In this document: positions 43,073 through 52,625 of the stretch, one piece after another
How the letters are laid out: the number at the start of each line of letters is the position of its first letter
Position numbering within the stretch: position 1 is the first letter of the stretch
NCBI RefSeq assembly: GCF_007992435.1
Contig: NZ_BKAG01000002.1
Location: 186,001 to 250,000 of the forward strand
Source: Prosthecobacter gellanilyticus
GTDB lineage: Bacteria; Verrucomicrobiota; Verrucomicrobiia; Verrucomicrobiales; Verrucomicrobiaceae
DNA: 64,000 bases
Direction of reading: 5' to 3'
Notes under the pieces: model-generated
Database searches by the model: none
What the model saw: the letters and a program-made list of their open reading frames with translations, nothing else
What the model was told of the DNA's origin: nothing
Position numbers and translations under genes: made by a program

Positions 43073-43525
43073 TCACTTCCACGCATCCCGCCACATGTCC
43101 GGATACCACCGCCCTTCATCCATCTCGATGAGGTCGAAGTCGGTGAGCACCGTACCATTATCTGGCAGGCCATACTCCTTGATCATCTCGGGGATGAACT
43201 CGTCCGTTTCATCGTCGTGCCAGCCACGCTTGCTCATGAAACTGTTGTAGATCAAAATTTGTTCGGCATTCAGCGTGCGGCCGTTGGCGTGACACCAGTC
43301 CAGCACTTCTTCATTCGTCTTGCCGGAAATCACCTGCGCCTTCACATCCTCATAGCTGACATCGAGATAGCGGCAGGTCCGTCCATCGAAGCCTTTGCCG
43401 AGCATGTCATGATAGTCGTCCGGCATCAGCCCCTGCGAATGCAGGCGGATCTTGGAGCACATGCGGGCAAAGTAAAACATGCCGCGGGTCTTTTCAAAAC
43501 AGCCTTGAATGCCAGGGATCTTCAT
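43073..43525 (-). CDS. DUF5069-family protein
   Basis: 150 residues from ATG 43525; a longer frame to 43567 adds a poor tail. It contains GCFEKTRGMFYFARMCSKIRLHSQG, VLDWCHANGR and GWHDDETDEFIPEM. DUF5069 proteins are small, cytoplasmic and of unknown function, common in Verrucomicrobia. It is convergent with the DUF1501 gene (25-base gap) and tandem with, but downstream of, the SNF2 gene. Confidence 0.75.
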   Translation of the reverse strand: MKIPGIQGCFEKTRGMFYFARMCSKIRLHSQGLMPDDYHDMLGKGFDGRTCRYLDVSYEDVKAQVISGKTNEEVLDWCHANGRTLNAEQILIYNSFMSKRGWHDDETDEFIPEMIKEYGLPDNGTVLTDFDLIEMDEGRWYPDMWRDAWK

Positions 43526-43633
43526 AAGGTTGGATGAGGTTTTTGTCTCGTCACCATGCGACTCCACCTGGCCGCGTCAACGGTCACCATGGTCAGTCTC
43601 GTTCCTTCGATCGGTTCTGTCCTCTATCCCCAC

Positions 43634-43663
43634 AAAAAAGGCGCACTCTCTCGAGTGCGCCTT
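43634..43663 (-). terminator. Rho-independent terminator of the SNF2 helicase gene
   Basis: Stem AAGGCGCACTC with GAGTGCGCCTT (43638-43648 with 43653-43663), loop TCTC. On the minus strand it is followed by a T run (A run 43634-43639). It lies 10 bases after the stop at 43674. Confidence 0.86.
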
Positions 43664-43673
43664 GATGTCAGCA

Positions 43674-46600
43674 TTAATCTTCCTGACGTAGCTTTTCTTC
43701 GGCTTCGAGGTCGAAGAGGAACTCGAAGTCGGTCTTCTCCAGCGTGCGGGCAAAGCCGCCTTCGCCGAGGATGTTGTTCGACATGAGCTGCTTCTTCTGC
43801 TGCAGAAGCATGATCTTCTCCTCGATGCTGTCTTTGGTGATCATTCGATAGGCCATCACGGGTTGTGTCTGGCCGATACGGTGCGCACGGTCAATGGCCT
43901 GGGCTTCGACAGCCGGGTTCCACCAGGGGTCGTAAAGGATGACGTAGCTCGCGGCGGTAAGGTTGAGACCGCTGCCGCCAGCCTTGAGGCTGAGCAGGAA
44001 CACACAGGCCTCCTCGTCGTTCTGGAACTTGTCCACGACCTCGCTGCGGTTCTGCGTGCTGCCGGTGAGCCAGTAATAAGGAATCTTCATCTCCGTCAGC
44101 TTGTCGCGCAGGATCTCCAGCATGGAGACGAACTGGCTGAAGAGCAGGACCTTGTGACCTTCGGCATGGAGCTCTTCGATGAGTTCCAGCGTGGCGGTGA
44201 ACTTGGCGCTCTCGGTCTTGCTGTTCTCGGCATTCGCCAGCTGCGGATGGCAGCAGATCTGACGCAGACGTGTGAGCGCTTGAAGCACCGCGAAACGCTT
44301 GCGGGTGAGCACCTCGAAGTTGCTGCTGGTGAGCAGCAGGTGCTGGGCGCGGGCCAGTTCCTCTTTGTAGAGACGGGCCTGATCCGTGCTCATCTCGCAG
44401 AGCAGAGCTTCCTCGCTGCGGGACGGCAGATCGCGCGCCACCTGACCTTTGGTTCGGCGGAGCAGGAAGGGACGCAGACGGGCGCTGAGACGCTCGCTGG
44501 CCTTCGCATCTTTACGACGGTCAAAGTTACGCGTGAAGTAAGCGCGATCACCCAGCGCACCGGGCATCGCAAAGGTCATGAGACTCCAGAGGTCCAGCAG
44601 ACGGTTCTCCAGCGGTGTGCCGGTGAGCGCGAGACGGTTCTCCGCCTTCAGTCGACGGGCAGCGCGGGCGGCCTGTGAATCCGGGTTCTTGATTTGCTGC
44701 GCCTCATCCATGATGACGGCCAGCCATTTCACCGTTTCGAGATACTCGATGCATCCGCGCATCTGCGCGTAGTTCATCACCAGCACCTGTGTCTCGGACT
44801 TCAGCTTCTCCAGATCCAGCTCATCCTTGTCACGCAGGATCTGCACGTTCAGACCTGGAGCTGCTTTCACAAACTCATTCGCCCACACATCCAGCACGGA
44901 CTTCGGACAGATGACCAGACACGGCCAGGCGTTGCGAAAACGCGTGCGCAGCCAGAGAACCCAGGAGATGCTCTGAATGGTTTTGCCCAAACCCATGTCA
45001 TCTGCGAGGATGCCACCAAACTTGTTCACGCTCAGATAGGCGAGGAAGTGATAGCCTTCGACCTGATAGGGGCGCAATGTGACGGCGAGTCCTTCTGGTG
45101 AATCAGGCTTCTCTTCAAGGCGCGCCAGCTCCATGCGCTGCGTGATGCTCTGCCACGCGCGTGGGTTGATGACCTCCTTCGCCTTGTCGCCAGCCAGCTG
45201 GCGCCAGTGCAGTTGATGCAGTTCATCAGACGGCGAATCGAGATCAATGCCGAGCTGGTCCATAAGAGCGATCTGCTCCTCGGTGAGTTCGAGCTTCACA
45301 CGACGCCAGGTGCCGTCAGCGAGCTGCACAAAGCCACCCTTCGCTGCCACCAGCTTGCGAATTTCCGCAGGCTTCAGATCCGCGCCATCGATCTCAAAGA
45401 TCATGCGCAGGTCAAACCAGTCGATCGTGGACGTCTGCGTGGCTTCGAGGCGCACGCGAGCGATCAAAGGATCCGCCAGGATGGTCTGCAAACGCTCGTC
45501 CGTGTTCAGCGTCACACTCTCTGGCAGGTTGTGTGCCCAGGCGTTGAATTGATCCGGGAAAGCTTTGGTGAGACGCACGCGGAAACCCTGCGCCTCGATG
45601 TCCCAGGACGGGTAAAGATTACGAATCACCGCCTCCGTGGCCAGCAGGGCGTCACGATTGCGGCAGACGATAGAGTCGTCATCCTTGGCGCTGTGGTCCA
45701 GCACGGGTGCCCAGCCTCCGGGCCCCAGCTTTTCGCGCACCTTGCCATCCGGACTCACGGCCTCGGCCTGAAACGTGGCATACTCAATGTTAGACCCGGG
45801 AGCCTTCTTCTGGCATGCGGCGCGCACTCGGGTCTCCAGCTTTTCATGCCTCACACGCCCGGCGATGCTTGGTGGCAAAGGCAGGCCGATCTTCTCCAGG
45901 AACTCAATGCCTTCCTGCGTGTTCAGCGCGGCGAGAGGGATGCTCACTTCACCTTCCACCTTCGTCTCATCAGACATCCAGCGTGGTCCCACGAAGACCG
46001 TGTCTCCGGACAGATACAGTGTCTCAGAGCCGTGCAGCACACGCAGAGGTCCCGGAATGCTCTCACCAGCCTCGGTGACGATGCTGAGCTTGAGGTGACG
46101 GCCTTCGCCATCTTCCTTGGCCTGCCATTTCAGCAGGGAGGAGCCGCGGCGGAAAGGGTGCTCGTCGAGAGTCACCAGTCTTCCTTCCAGCGAAGGCTGC
46201 TGGAAGAGGCTGCCCAGCCACTGCCCATGCGAGTCGAGATCAAAGCGGCATACATCCGAGGCGTTTGCCGAACTCTGACCAAGCGCTGAAAGCAAAAGCA
46301 GTTCGGCCTCAGGCGGCACCATCAAGCCACCTACGGCCTGGGCTTCTTCCAGGTCACGCAGCTCAGTGCCAGTGAGCGGATGATAGCGCTCCTGATCGTC
46401 AAAGCGACCCTGCAGCCGTGCTTCCGCCGGGGTGATCAAAAGCCGCAGGTCACCCTGTCGGCGCACACCCTGGCTGGCGAGGCTGTCATCATTCAGCAGA
46501 CGGCGGATACGCTCCTTCCACAGCGGCACCGTGCGCTCCTGGCGCCATTCGCTCAGGCGCTCACGCACAGCGGTAAGATTCGCCACATTGCGCAGAAAGG

Positions 46601-47177
46601 TCGGGATGGGCAGGCCGCGATCCGTGAGGGCCAGCGCCACATAGTCCCAGAACTCACGCAGAGTCTTCGGCGCTTCCAGCCAGAGGGGCAGGGGATCCAC
46701 GCTCTGGATGCTCCACTTCGGGTGCAGGCGCACCATGTCGTGGTCGTAGATTGTGCCGGTCTGCTGCACACGCTGGAAGCGCTTGTCCACCTTGCTGAAG
46801 TAAGCCTCTTCCTCGGGGGTGAACTGGCGTGCGAGACGCTTTTCCACCACCTCCTGAAACGGCACCTCGAGATCGGCCAGTTTGAAGGCCGCCGGATCAC
46901 GCTGAGCCTTCCTCTGAATAGCGATGAGCACTGTGCAGAGCGCCAGATCATGCAGCACGCGGTCTTCCACGTCCGTTTCGCCGCTCCAGGCACCGTCTTC
47001 AAAGACCCAGCGCGTGTTCACGCTCTGCTCATCCAGCCGCACTTCCGCCAGCGCCTCTTCGGCGGTCACGTCCAGGCCGCGCACGGAGTCGGCATCGACA
47101 AGACGTTCTGCCTCGGCACGCAGGCGGGGTTCACAGCTGGAAATGATGCTAGGGATCTGGGAAACGAGGTCGGACAT
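43674..47177 (-). CDS. SNF2-family helicase-like ATPase
   Basis: 1,167 residues from ATG 47177 (MSDLVSQIPSIISSC). A frame starting at 47396 adds 73 unsupported residues. The N-terminal 660 or so residues are SNF2-associated and poorly conserved. The ATPase core follows: DDMGLGKTIQ (Walker A Lys732), VICPKSVLDVW, VMNYAQMRG, the DEAQ box (DEAQQIKNPDSQAARAARRL, about 824), LALTGTPLENRLLDLWSLM, and C-terminal helicase motifs (VLLFSQFVSMLEIL, LLSLKAGGSGLNLTAASYVILYDPWWNPAVEAQAIDRAHRIGQT). Such proteins remodel DNA- or RNA-bound complexes. The partner is unknown. It is divergent from the rRNA methyltransferase gene. Confidence 0.92.
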   Translation of the reverse strand: MSDLVSQIPSIISSCEPRLRAEAERLVDADSVRGLDVTAEEALAEVRLDEQSVNTRWVFEDGAWSGETDVEDRVLHDLALCTVLIAIQRKAQRDPAAFKLADLEVPFQEVVEKRLARQFTPEEEAYFSKVDKRFQRVQQTGTIYDHDMVRLHPKWSIQSVDPLPLWLEAPKTLREFWDYVALALTDRGLPIPTFLRNVANLTAVRERLSEWRQERTVPLWKERIRRLLNDDSLASQGVRRQGDLRLLITPAEARLQGRFDDQERYHPLTGTELRDLEEAQAVGGLMVPPEAELLLLSALGQSSANASDVCRFDLDSHGQWLGSLFQQPSLEGRLVTLDEHPFRRGSSLLKWQAKEDGEGRHLKLSIVTEAGESIPGPLRVLHGSETLYLSGDTVFVGPRWMSDETKVEGEVSIPLAALNTQEGIEFLEKIGLPLPPSIAGRVRHEKLETRVRAACQKKAPGSNIEYATFQAEAVSPDGKVREKLGPGGWAPVLDHSAKDDDSIVCRNRDALLATEAVIRNLYPSWDIEAQGFRVRLTKAFPDQFNAWAHNLPESVTLNTDERLQTILADPLIARVRLEATQTSTIDWFDLRMIFEIDGADLKPAEIRKLVAAKGGFVQLADGTWRRVKLELTEEQIALMDQLGIDLDSPSDELHQLHWRQLAGDKAKEVINPRAWQSITQRMELARLEEKPDSPEGLAVTLRPYQVEGYHFLAYLSVNKFGGILADDMGLGKTIQSISWVLWLRTRFRNAWPCLVICPKSVLDVWANEFVKAAPGLNVQILRDKDELDLEKLKSETQVLVMNYAQMRGCIEYLETVKWLAVIMDEAQQIKNPDSQAARAARRLKAENRLALTGTPLENRLLDLWSLMTFAMPGALGDRAYFTRNFDRRKDAKASERLSARLRPFLLRRTKGQVARDLPSRSEEALLCEMSTDQARLYKEELARAQHLLLTSSNFEVLTRKRFAVLQALTRLRQICCHPQLANAENSKTESAKFTATLELIEELHAEGHKVLLFSQFVSMLEILRDKLTEMKIPYYWLTGSTQNRSEVVDKFQNDEEACVFLLSLKAGGSGLNLTAASYVILYDPWWNPAVEAQAIDRAHRIGQTQPVMAYRMITKDSIEEKIMLLQQKKQLMSNNILGEGGFARTLEKTDFEFLFDLEAEEKLRQED

Positions 47178-47350
47178 GAGAAAAAATGGGGGGATTCCCC
47201 TGTCTGCCGACCACGGCATCCGGGGAATCTGAGGCCCTAGCACAAACCTGGGCTGCATGCCAGTTTTGTATCGGAAATAAAGTGTGGGCAGCAGGCATGC
47301 ATTGCCCGTTGCACAGAGGCCCGGCAGGGACCACAGAATGGGTTCGACCC

Positions 47351-48583
47351 ATGCCCCGCCCAGATTATCGCCGCTCCTCCCCGCCACCGAAGCCACCGCC
47401 CCCCGGCAGCGAGGACTGGCCGCGCCCCTGGGCGCAGATGAAGTACCACTCCTACCACCCCGCCGTGTACCCCAACATGGTCGGCATGGTTTCCAGTGAT
47501 GCCGGGGCAGGTGATCTGGTCAGCATCTTTGACAAGGAAGGCCGCCGCTTTGGCGCAGGTTACTACAATCCCCGGGCTCGAGTGCCCCTCCGCGTCCTGC
47601 ATCATGGGGACGAAGATTTTACCGAGGACAGTCTCGACGATCTCCTCCGTCAGGCCATCCGCCTGCGTAAAAACATCATCAAGCTCGATGCTGACACGGA
47701 AGCCTACCGCGTGGTGCATTCAGATGCAGATGACCTCAGCGGCCTAGTGGTCGATCGCTATGCGGACACGCTTTCGATTGATATCACCACCCTCGGAGCC
47801 TGGCGGCGCATCCAGCGCTGGCTGCCCATCCTCCATGAGGAACTAGGCACTACTCAGCAGGTCATCCGCGTGGACCCTGACATCGCCTTGATCGAGCAGA
47901 TCCGCATCGGTGATGTGCCGGAGGCCACGCAGCCCGGTCCGCGCAGCGTGAAGATCCGCGAGCATGATGTGCGCTACGTGGTGAACTTTGAGGCAGGGCA
48001 CAAGACCGGTTTCTTCTGCGATCAGCGTGACAACCGCTTGAAGCTCGGACGTCTCGCTCATGGCCGCGTGCTGGACCTCTGCACCTACACCGGTGGCTTC
48101 GCGCTTTCGGCCAAAGTGCTCGCCAAGTGCGAGGACGTGACCGGTGTGGACCTCGATGAAAAGGCCATCGCTCAAGCCAAACAGAATGCGAATCTCAACC
48201 AGGTTCGCGTCGATTGGGTGCATGCAGATGCCTTCACCTGGGGCCGTCAGATGCAGCGCAACGGCCAGTCCTGGGACACCCTGGTGCTCGATCCACCGAA
48301 GCTCATTCATCATCGCGACAACCAGGAAGAAGGCATCTTCAAGTATCGTGACCTCAATAGCCTCGCCCTTCAACTGGTGAAGCCCGGCGGTCTCTTCGTC
48401 TCTTGCTCATGCTCTGGCTTGCTGGGCGTGGACGACTTTGAGCAGCTCGTCATCGGCGCTGCCCATCGTCAGAATCGCAAACTGCAGATCCTCGACCGCA
48501 CCGGCCCTGGCCTCGATCATCCTGTGATGTCCAACTGCCCGGAAAGCCGCTATCTCAAGGTGCTTTGGGCTCGTGTTATCTAA
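47351..48583 (+). CDS. Class I SAM-dependent 23S rRNA methyltransferase (RlmI-like, PUA-linked)
   Basis: 410 residues from ATG 47351. Earlier in-frame codons have no family support. A proline-rich start (PPPKPPPPGSE) is followed by a PUA-like N-terminal domain (PNMVGMVSSDAGAGDLVSIFDKEG), then the RlmI/YccW EEHEI-type linker region with RVVHSDADDLSGLVVDRYAD. The Rossmann core has VLDLCTYTGGFALSAKVLAKCEDVTGVDLDEKAI, VLDPPKL and CSCSG. The motif DPPKL is typical of m5C methyltransferases of this group. It probably modifies a 23S rRNA cytosine. Confidence 0.88.
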   Translation: MPRPDYRRSSPPPKPPPPGSEDWPRPWAQMKYHSYHPAVYPNMVGMVSSDAGAGDLVSIFDKEGRRFGAGYYNPRARVPLRVLHHGDEDFTEDSLDDLLRQAIRLRKNIIKLDADTEAYRVVHSDADDLSGLVVDRYADTLSIDITTLGAWRRIQRWLPILHEELGTTQQVIRVDPDIALIEQIRIGDVPEATQPGPRSVKIREHDVRYVVNFEAGHKTGFFCDQRDNRLKLGRLAHGRVLDLCTYTGGFALSAKVLAKCEDVTGVDLDEKAIAQAKQNANLNQVRVDWVHADAFTWGRQMQRNGQSWDTLVLDPPKLIHHRDNQEEGIFKYRDLNSLALQLVKPGGLFVSCSCSGLLGVDDFEQLVIGAAHRQNRKLQILDRTGPGLDHPVMSNCPESRYLKVLWARVI

Positions 48584-48623
48584 TTTGTTAGGCTTCTAAA
48601 CCCTTCGCTCTCTTCCTCGTTTC

Positions 48624-49013
48624 ATGGCACTCGCGCCCTCCCGCTCTCTTCTTGCCCTGGCAGCCTTCTCCGGATTGACCGCAGTCGTGCTCGGCGCCCT
48701 GGGCGCGCATGGTCCGGTGCATGACTTGCTCGCTGCAGCGGGCAAGCTGGAATCCTGGGAGACCGGTGTGCGTTACCAGCTGCCGCATTCGATGTTCCTC
48801 TACGTGCTGGCCCTCTTCCTGGGACAGGCTGGCAAAAGCGCCAAGATCGGCTGGATCCTCACCTTCGTCGGCACACTGCTCTTCAGCGGTTCCATCTACC
48901 TTCTCGCCTACATGGGTTGGAAGTTCCTCGGCCCCGTCACCCCGCTCGGCGGTGTGATCCTCATGATTGGCTGGGTGGTCCTGGCCTTCGCGAGTTGGAA
49001 GCAGCCAGCCTAA
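48624..49013 (+). CDS. DUF423-family membrane protein
   Basis: 129 residues with about four membrane segments. The opening LALAAFSGLTAVVLGALGAHG and the GVRYQLPHSMFLYVLALFL block (conserved Y, H) are typical of DUF423/YgdD. Function is unknown in the family. It starts 40 bases after the methyltransferase gene and is followed by the 49039-49191 repeat element. Confidence 0.82.
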   Translation: MALAPSRSLLALAAFSGLTAVVLGALGAHGPVHDLLAAAGKLESWETGVRYQLPHSMFLYVLALFLGQAGKSAKIGWILTFVGTLLFSGSIYLLAYMGWKFLGPVTPLGGVILMIGWVVLAFASWKQPA

Positions 49014-49038
49014 AAGCGAAGTTCGCTAGACACAAGGA

Positions 49039-49191
49039 GCGCGGACTTCAGTCCGCTGCAGGTCGATCTCGCTTTCCTCGTTCCCTCTACCTCTCCCATG
49101 CCTTCAAGCCGAAGACGTGGGCGCGAATACCTCGGGCGAGTCAATGCCCCCATGATTCTCCGTTCGAGATGCAGCGGACTAAAGTCCGCGC
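49039..49191. repeat. Inverted-repeat element with 28-nt arms that are each palindromic
   Basis: Arms 49039-49066 and 49164-49191 match inverted at 25 of 28 positions. Each contains a further palindrome GCGGACT..AGTCCGC. A third small hairpin (AGCGAA/TTCGCT) lies at 49015-49027. It occupies the convergent gap between the DUF423 gene and panD. Confidence 0.88.
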
Positions 49192-49217
49192 TTCAAGGGC
49201 CGTGGGAAAGTCGCTAA

Positions 49218-49568
49218 TTACTGCACGCTCGTATTCACCACCTCATTCTGCGCATTCAGCAGCAGACGCTTCGGTGTGATTGGAGTCTCGCTCTCGCCAA
49301 AGGCCATGATGGTCACCAGATGACCCGTGCTGATGCGGTGCGCCGCGGCACCATTGATCACGATCTGTCCCGACCCTGCAGGGGCGGTGATCACATAGGT
49401 CTCCAGGCGCTGGCCATTCGTGATGGACGTCACCAGCACTCGCTCTCCCTCCCACAGGTCCGCTGCCTCCATCAGGTCCGTGGGGATGGTGATGCTCCCT
49501 TCGTAGTGAATGTTGGAGTCAGTGACGGTGGCGCGGTGGATCTTGGATTTGAGGAGGGTTCTGAGCAC
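49218..49568 (-). CDS. panD: Aspartate 1-decarboxylase proenzyme (GTG start)
   Basis: 116 residues from GTG 49568 ([19 protein letters not shown]). The self-cleavage site is in HYEGSITI at Gly24-Ser25, exactly the E. coli position, and Lys9/His11 are present. Ser25 becomes the pyruvoyl group. [31 protein letters not shown] follows. PanD makes beta-alanine for pantothenate and CoA. The upstream frame to 49649 has no family match, so the GTG start is taken. It is convergent to DUF423 and divergent from the deacetylase gene. Confidence 0.93.
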   Translation of the reverse strand: MLRTLLKSKIHRATVTDSNIHYEGSITIPTDLMEAADLWEGERVLVTSITNGQRLETYVITAPAGSGQIVINGAAAHRISTGHLVTIMAFGESETPITPKRLLLNAQNEVVNTSVQ

Positions 49569-49697
49569 GCTCCAGATTGAGCACGTCCGTCCCCTTTGCA
49601 AGGGCCTCCTTAATCTGGGGTCAACTCCCCGCACGCGCAGGTAGGCCACCGGTTGCGCCAGAGGTGAAAATCGGTTAGAGCCTGCCTAGCCCAATCC

Positions 49698-51017
49698 ATG
49701 AGATTTTCCACGATCTGCCTTCTCGCAGCCCTCAGCTGCCTGGCCCCCTCCTGCAAGCGCCTGGAGGCCAAGCTCGACCGTCTCGCGCGGCTGGCCGGGA
49801 TCACCACACCCGCCGAGGAGGAAGCCCAGAAAAAGAAGGCTGAGCCCGTCCTCACCCCGGAGCAGCAGGCCCTAGAGGCCAAAGTGCTCAACAGCGCCGT
49901 TTTCGAGACCGTGAAGCATGAGGATGTGGCTCCGAAGGCCGTGGCCTTTGAGCTCAACAAATCCTCCACGGTGGCCATCCTCGGCTACCACGACTTCAAG
50001 GAGCGCGGTGGCAGTCCCATGATCATCTCCGGCAGCAAGTTTGCGGAGCAGATGAAGGCCATCAAGGAGTCAGGGATCCCGGTCATCCCGCTGAGTGATG
50101 TCCTGGAGTGGCGCAAGGGCCGCAAAAACATCCCCGAGGAAGCCATCGTCATCACCATGGATGACGGCTGGGAAGGCGTGCACACCTATGCCTATCCCGT
50201 GCTGAAGGAGCATGGCTTTCCCTTCACGGTCTACCTCTACAAGAAGTATGTGAACATCGGCGGACGCTCGCTGAGCTGGGACCAGATCCGCGAGATGATG
50301 AAGCATGGCTGTGAAGTCGGCAGCCACAGTGTTTCCCATGAGAGTCTGCGTAACAAAAAGGGTCGCAATGATGCGGACCAGCAGCTCTGGCTGCTTGGTG
50401 AGTTGAAGGACTCCAAGGAATTCCTGGAGAAGAACCTCGGCATCGCCTGCACCTCCTTCGCCTACCCCTTCGGCATCTTTGACGAAAGCACCACAGAGCT
50501 CGCGCTACAGGTAGGCTATGAAACTCTCGTGACCGTGAACAACCAGAAGGTCAACTGGGACACGCCGATGGGGAAACTCGGCCGCTACATCATTCACGGG
50601 GAGAGTGACACGAACTTCAAGCTCGCCACAAGCTTCCGCGGCCGTGGAGATGTCTCCTCCAACCACTTCCTCACGGCCTCTGCCAAGGACGAAAAAGGCA
50701 ACGCTCTTGTGGAGCTCTCACCCGTTCCTGAAGAGCTCGTCAAAGACCGCCAGCCGGTCATTCAGGCCAAGCTTGCGAATCTGAAGACCATCATCCCTGA
50801 AAGCGTGAAGATGCGCGTGGCCGGCATCGGCACCGTGCCTGCGCAGTACGATCCCGCCACCATGGTGGTAAGCTACCAGCTCCCTTATAAGCTGCGCCGC
50901 GAGGACTGTGCCGTGACGCTGAACTTCAAGCGCGCCGCCGACCAACCTGATGAAGTCGTGAGCTGGCGTTTCAAGGTGGATCTCGCCGCCGCCTACGTGC
51001 CTGCGAAGCTGCCGTGA
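49698..51017 (+). CDS. Polysaccharide deacetylase (CE4) lipoprotein
   Basis: 439 residues with a lipoprotein signal (ALSCLAPSC, cysteine near residue 19). The NodB-type deacetylase domain follows: VAILGYHDF, AIVITMDDGWEG (Asp155, Asp156) and VGSHSVSH (His210, His214), the metal site and catalytic base of CE4. SFAYPFGIFDESTTELALQVGYETLVTVN is also conserved. The C-terminal about 130 residues are an extra beta domain. The enzyme removes acetyl groups from cell-wall or extracellular glycans, on the cell surface by the lipoprotein anchor. It lies near an STN-like membrane protein on the opposite strand. Confidence 0.9.
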   Translation: MRFSTICLLAALSCLAPSCKRLEAKLDRLARLAGITTPAEEEAQKKKAEPVLTPEQQALEAKVLNSAVFETVKHEDVAPKAVAFELNKSSTVAILGYHDFKERGGSPMIISGSKFAEQMKAIKESGIPVIPLSDVLEWRKGRKNIPEEAIVITMDDGWEGVHTYAYPVLKEHGFPFTVYLYKKYVNIGGRSLSWDQIREMMKHGCEVGSHSVSHESLRNKKGRNDADQQLWLLGELKDSKEFLEKNLGIACTSFAYPFGIFDESTTELALQVGYETLVTVNNQKVNWDTPMGKLGRYIIHGESDTNFKLATSFRGRGDVSSNHFLTASAKDEKGNALVELSPVPEELVKDRQPVIQAKLANLKTIIPESVKMRVAGIGTVPAQYDPATMVVSYQLPYKLRREDCAVTLNFKRAADQPDEVVSWRFKVDLAAAYVPAKLP

Positions 51018-51064
51018 AGGTGGTGCAAGCTTCCTGCTTGCCCGTCTGCTTTCTGCCCAATGAG

Positions 51065-52459
51065 TCAAGGGCCTGCGGGAGTCGTCGCCGCGCTCTCGGG
51101 GGCTGATTCTGCCGCGTTCTGCGGAGTTTGCAGGATGGCTCCCATGCCATAGCCTAGACTATTTGGATTCTCGGCAATCATCTGGGCTAGCGCCCGCGCC
51201 ATGGCTGGAGTGATCGCAGATGCCGTCACGGAGCCTGCTGCTTCTATCTGAAGGAGGCGTGAATCCTCACCTTCCCCAATTCTGGAGACGTTACGATCAC
51301 TCCCTGGTGTCTGATCCACGATGAGCATCGCCATGGATGAACCTTGGTAGGAATAGATTGCCTCCTCTGAGCCAGTGGGTGGTTCGGGCATCGAGACATA
51401 CTGCTCATACTCTGCCTGCCTGGGGACTGGAATGGTGGTATGCTGTGAGACCACCACGCGATCACCCACTCTCGCGATGACCACGATTTGCTGGGCGATG
51501 TTTGGATCAAGCAGTGCGTAAGGCACGTCGCTGTAAGCTGCAAAGCCTTGCTGGTTCAGAGTCATCATCAATTGCAGCACCTGCTGCGGCGTGACTTGAA
51601 GAATGGGGGAGAGATAACCTTCGGGCAGAAGATAGACTGCGACGGGCGGGATGAGGGAAAGCTCCTGCCTGCGACGGTAATCCTGCATGAGACGCAGGGT
51701 TTCCCACTGGCTTGCGGTCATGCTGGCGCTGCCATCTCCGTTGAACCGCACACCGATGCGCAGAGCATCGCGCTTCAACCAGGCGAGCTGGTCTGCGGAG
51801 TCTTTGGTCACCTGGTCATCCTTTCTGTCCAGCATGTCCGTGAGAGCGCGTTTCCCGGCGGTTTGCGGCCAGGGACCGGCCTGGACTTTCAAAGTGATGC
51901 GATGCTCTCCGAGATCCACATCACAACCCGCCATCGAGGCGAGTGTTTTCACAGCCTCCAGATAGGAAATACTGGTGCTGTGCAGCGTCACCAGCCTGCC
52001 TAGCGCGGCGGTCGGGAGGCTGACGATGAATTTGTGAAGTGCTAGCGCCTTCTGTTTGTCTGTCGTCAGGAGCATCTGTTTCAGCAGAGCCATCGCCTGC
52101 CCCAGCGGCAGATTCTCCAGTGCGACGTTGTTCAGGAAAAAGTCATCCAACCTGTCGGTCAGGCTGAGTTCCTTGAGATCAGGAGCGGTGATCTCGGAAG
52201 CCTGGGGGGCATCCAGGGTCAGCTTGGCGCCCAGCACGTCTGGAATGTGAGCGGGCTTGACCTTGTCGACCTGGAGGAACTCCACGCCGTCTACTCGCCG
52301 AGTCTCCTGGGCCTGCTTGTCCTTGCGGGAGATCTCAGTTTCAACCGACCCAAACATCACCACCAGAACTCCCAGGACCACGATGGATCCTGCGATGGCA
52401 AACCCACGCATCGGCGGTGCCGCTGGCGGAGGCGTATTCGAATGAGGTGACAGAGACAT
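51065..52459 (-). CDS. Membrane-anchored protein with STN/secretin-N-like segment (unknown function)
   Basis: 464 residues. One N-terminal membrane anchor (about 19-40, FAIAGSIVVLGVLVVMFG) is followed by a domain (about 88-190) that reads like secretin/TonB short N-terminal domains: LENLPLGQAMALLKQMLLTT, LVTLHSTSISYLEAVKTLASMAGCDVDLGEHRITLK. The remainder is beta-rich with LPEGYLSPILQVTPQQVLQLMMTLN and a Ser/Pro/Ala-rich tail. I do not recognise a named family. A role as an accessory of an envelope machine is plausible from the STN-like part. It is convergent to the deacetylase gene, 48 bases away. Confidence 0.68.
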   Translation of the reverse strand: MSLSPHSNTPPPAAPPMRGFAIAGSIVVLGVLVVMFGSVETEISRKDKQAQETRRVDGVEFLQVDKVKPAHIPDVLGAKLTLDAPQASEITAPDLKELSLTDRLDDFFLNNVALENLPLGQAMALLKQMLLTTDKQKALALHKFIVSLPTAALGRLVTLHSTSISYLEAVKTLASMAGCDVDLGEHRITLKVQAGPWPQTAGKRALTDMLDRKDDQVTKDSADQLAWLKRDALRIGVRFNGDGSASMTASQWETLRLMQDYRRRQELSLIPPVAVYLLPEGYLSPILQVTPQQVLQLMMTLNQQGFAAYSDVPYALLDPNIAQQIVVIARVGDRVVVSQHTTIPVPRQAEYEQYVSMPEPPTGSEEAIYSYQGSSMAMLIVDQTPGSDRNVSRIGEGEDSRLLQIEAAGSVTASAITPAMARALAQMIAENPNSLGYGMGAILQTPQNAAESAPESAATTPAGP

Positions 52460-52625
52460 CGGGAGCGGTGCAGGCGGGATCGCTGTTAGACAGCTCCCAT
52501 CATGCCAGAACTCCCGCCGGAGTGAATCATTTTCTAGGAGAAATCTCCAGGTCTGTCGGAGGTGGAAGGTCGCATCGATGGTTCGGCAGGCCGTTCGGAG
52601 CGTCCGTTGACAACCTCATCAACCA

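Noticed and set aside
47178..47396. N-terminal extension of the SNF2 gene
   Set aside because: 73 extra residues without family similarity and overlap with the opposite start; ATG 47177 is preferred.
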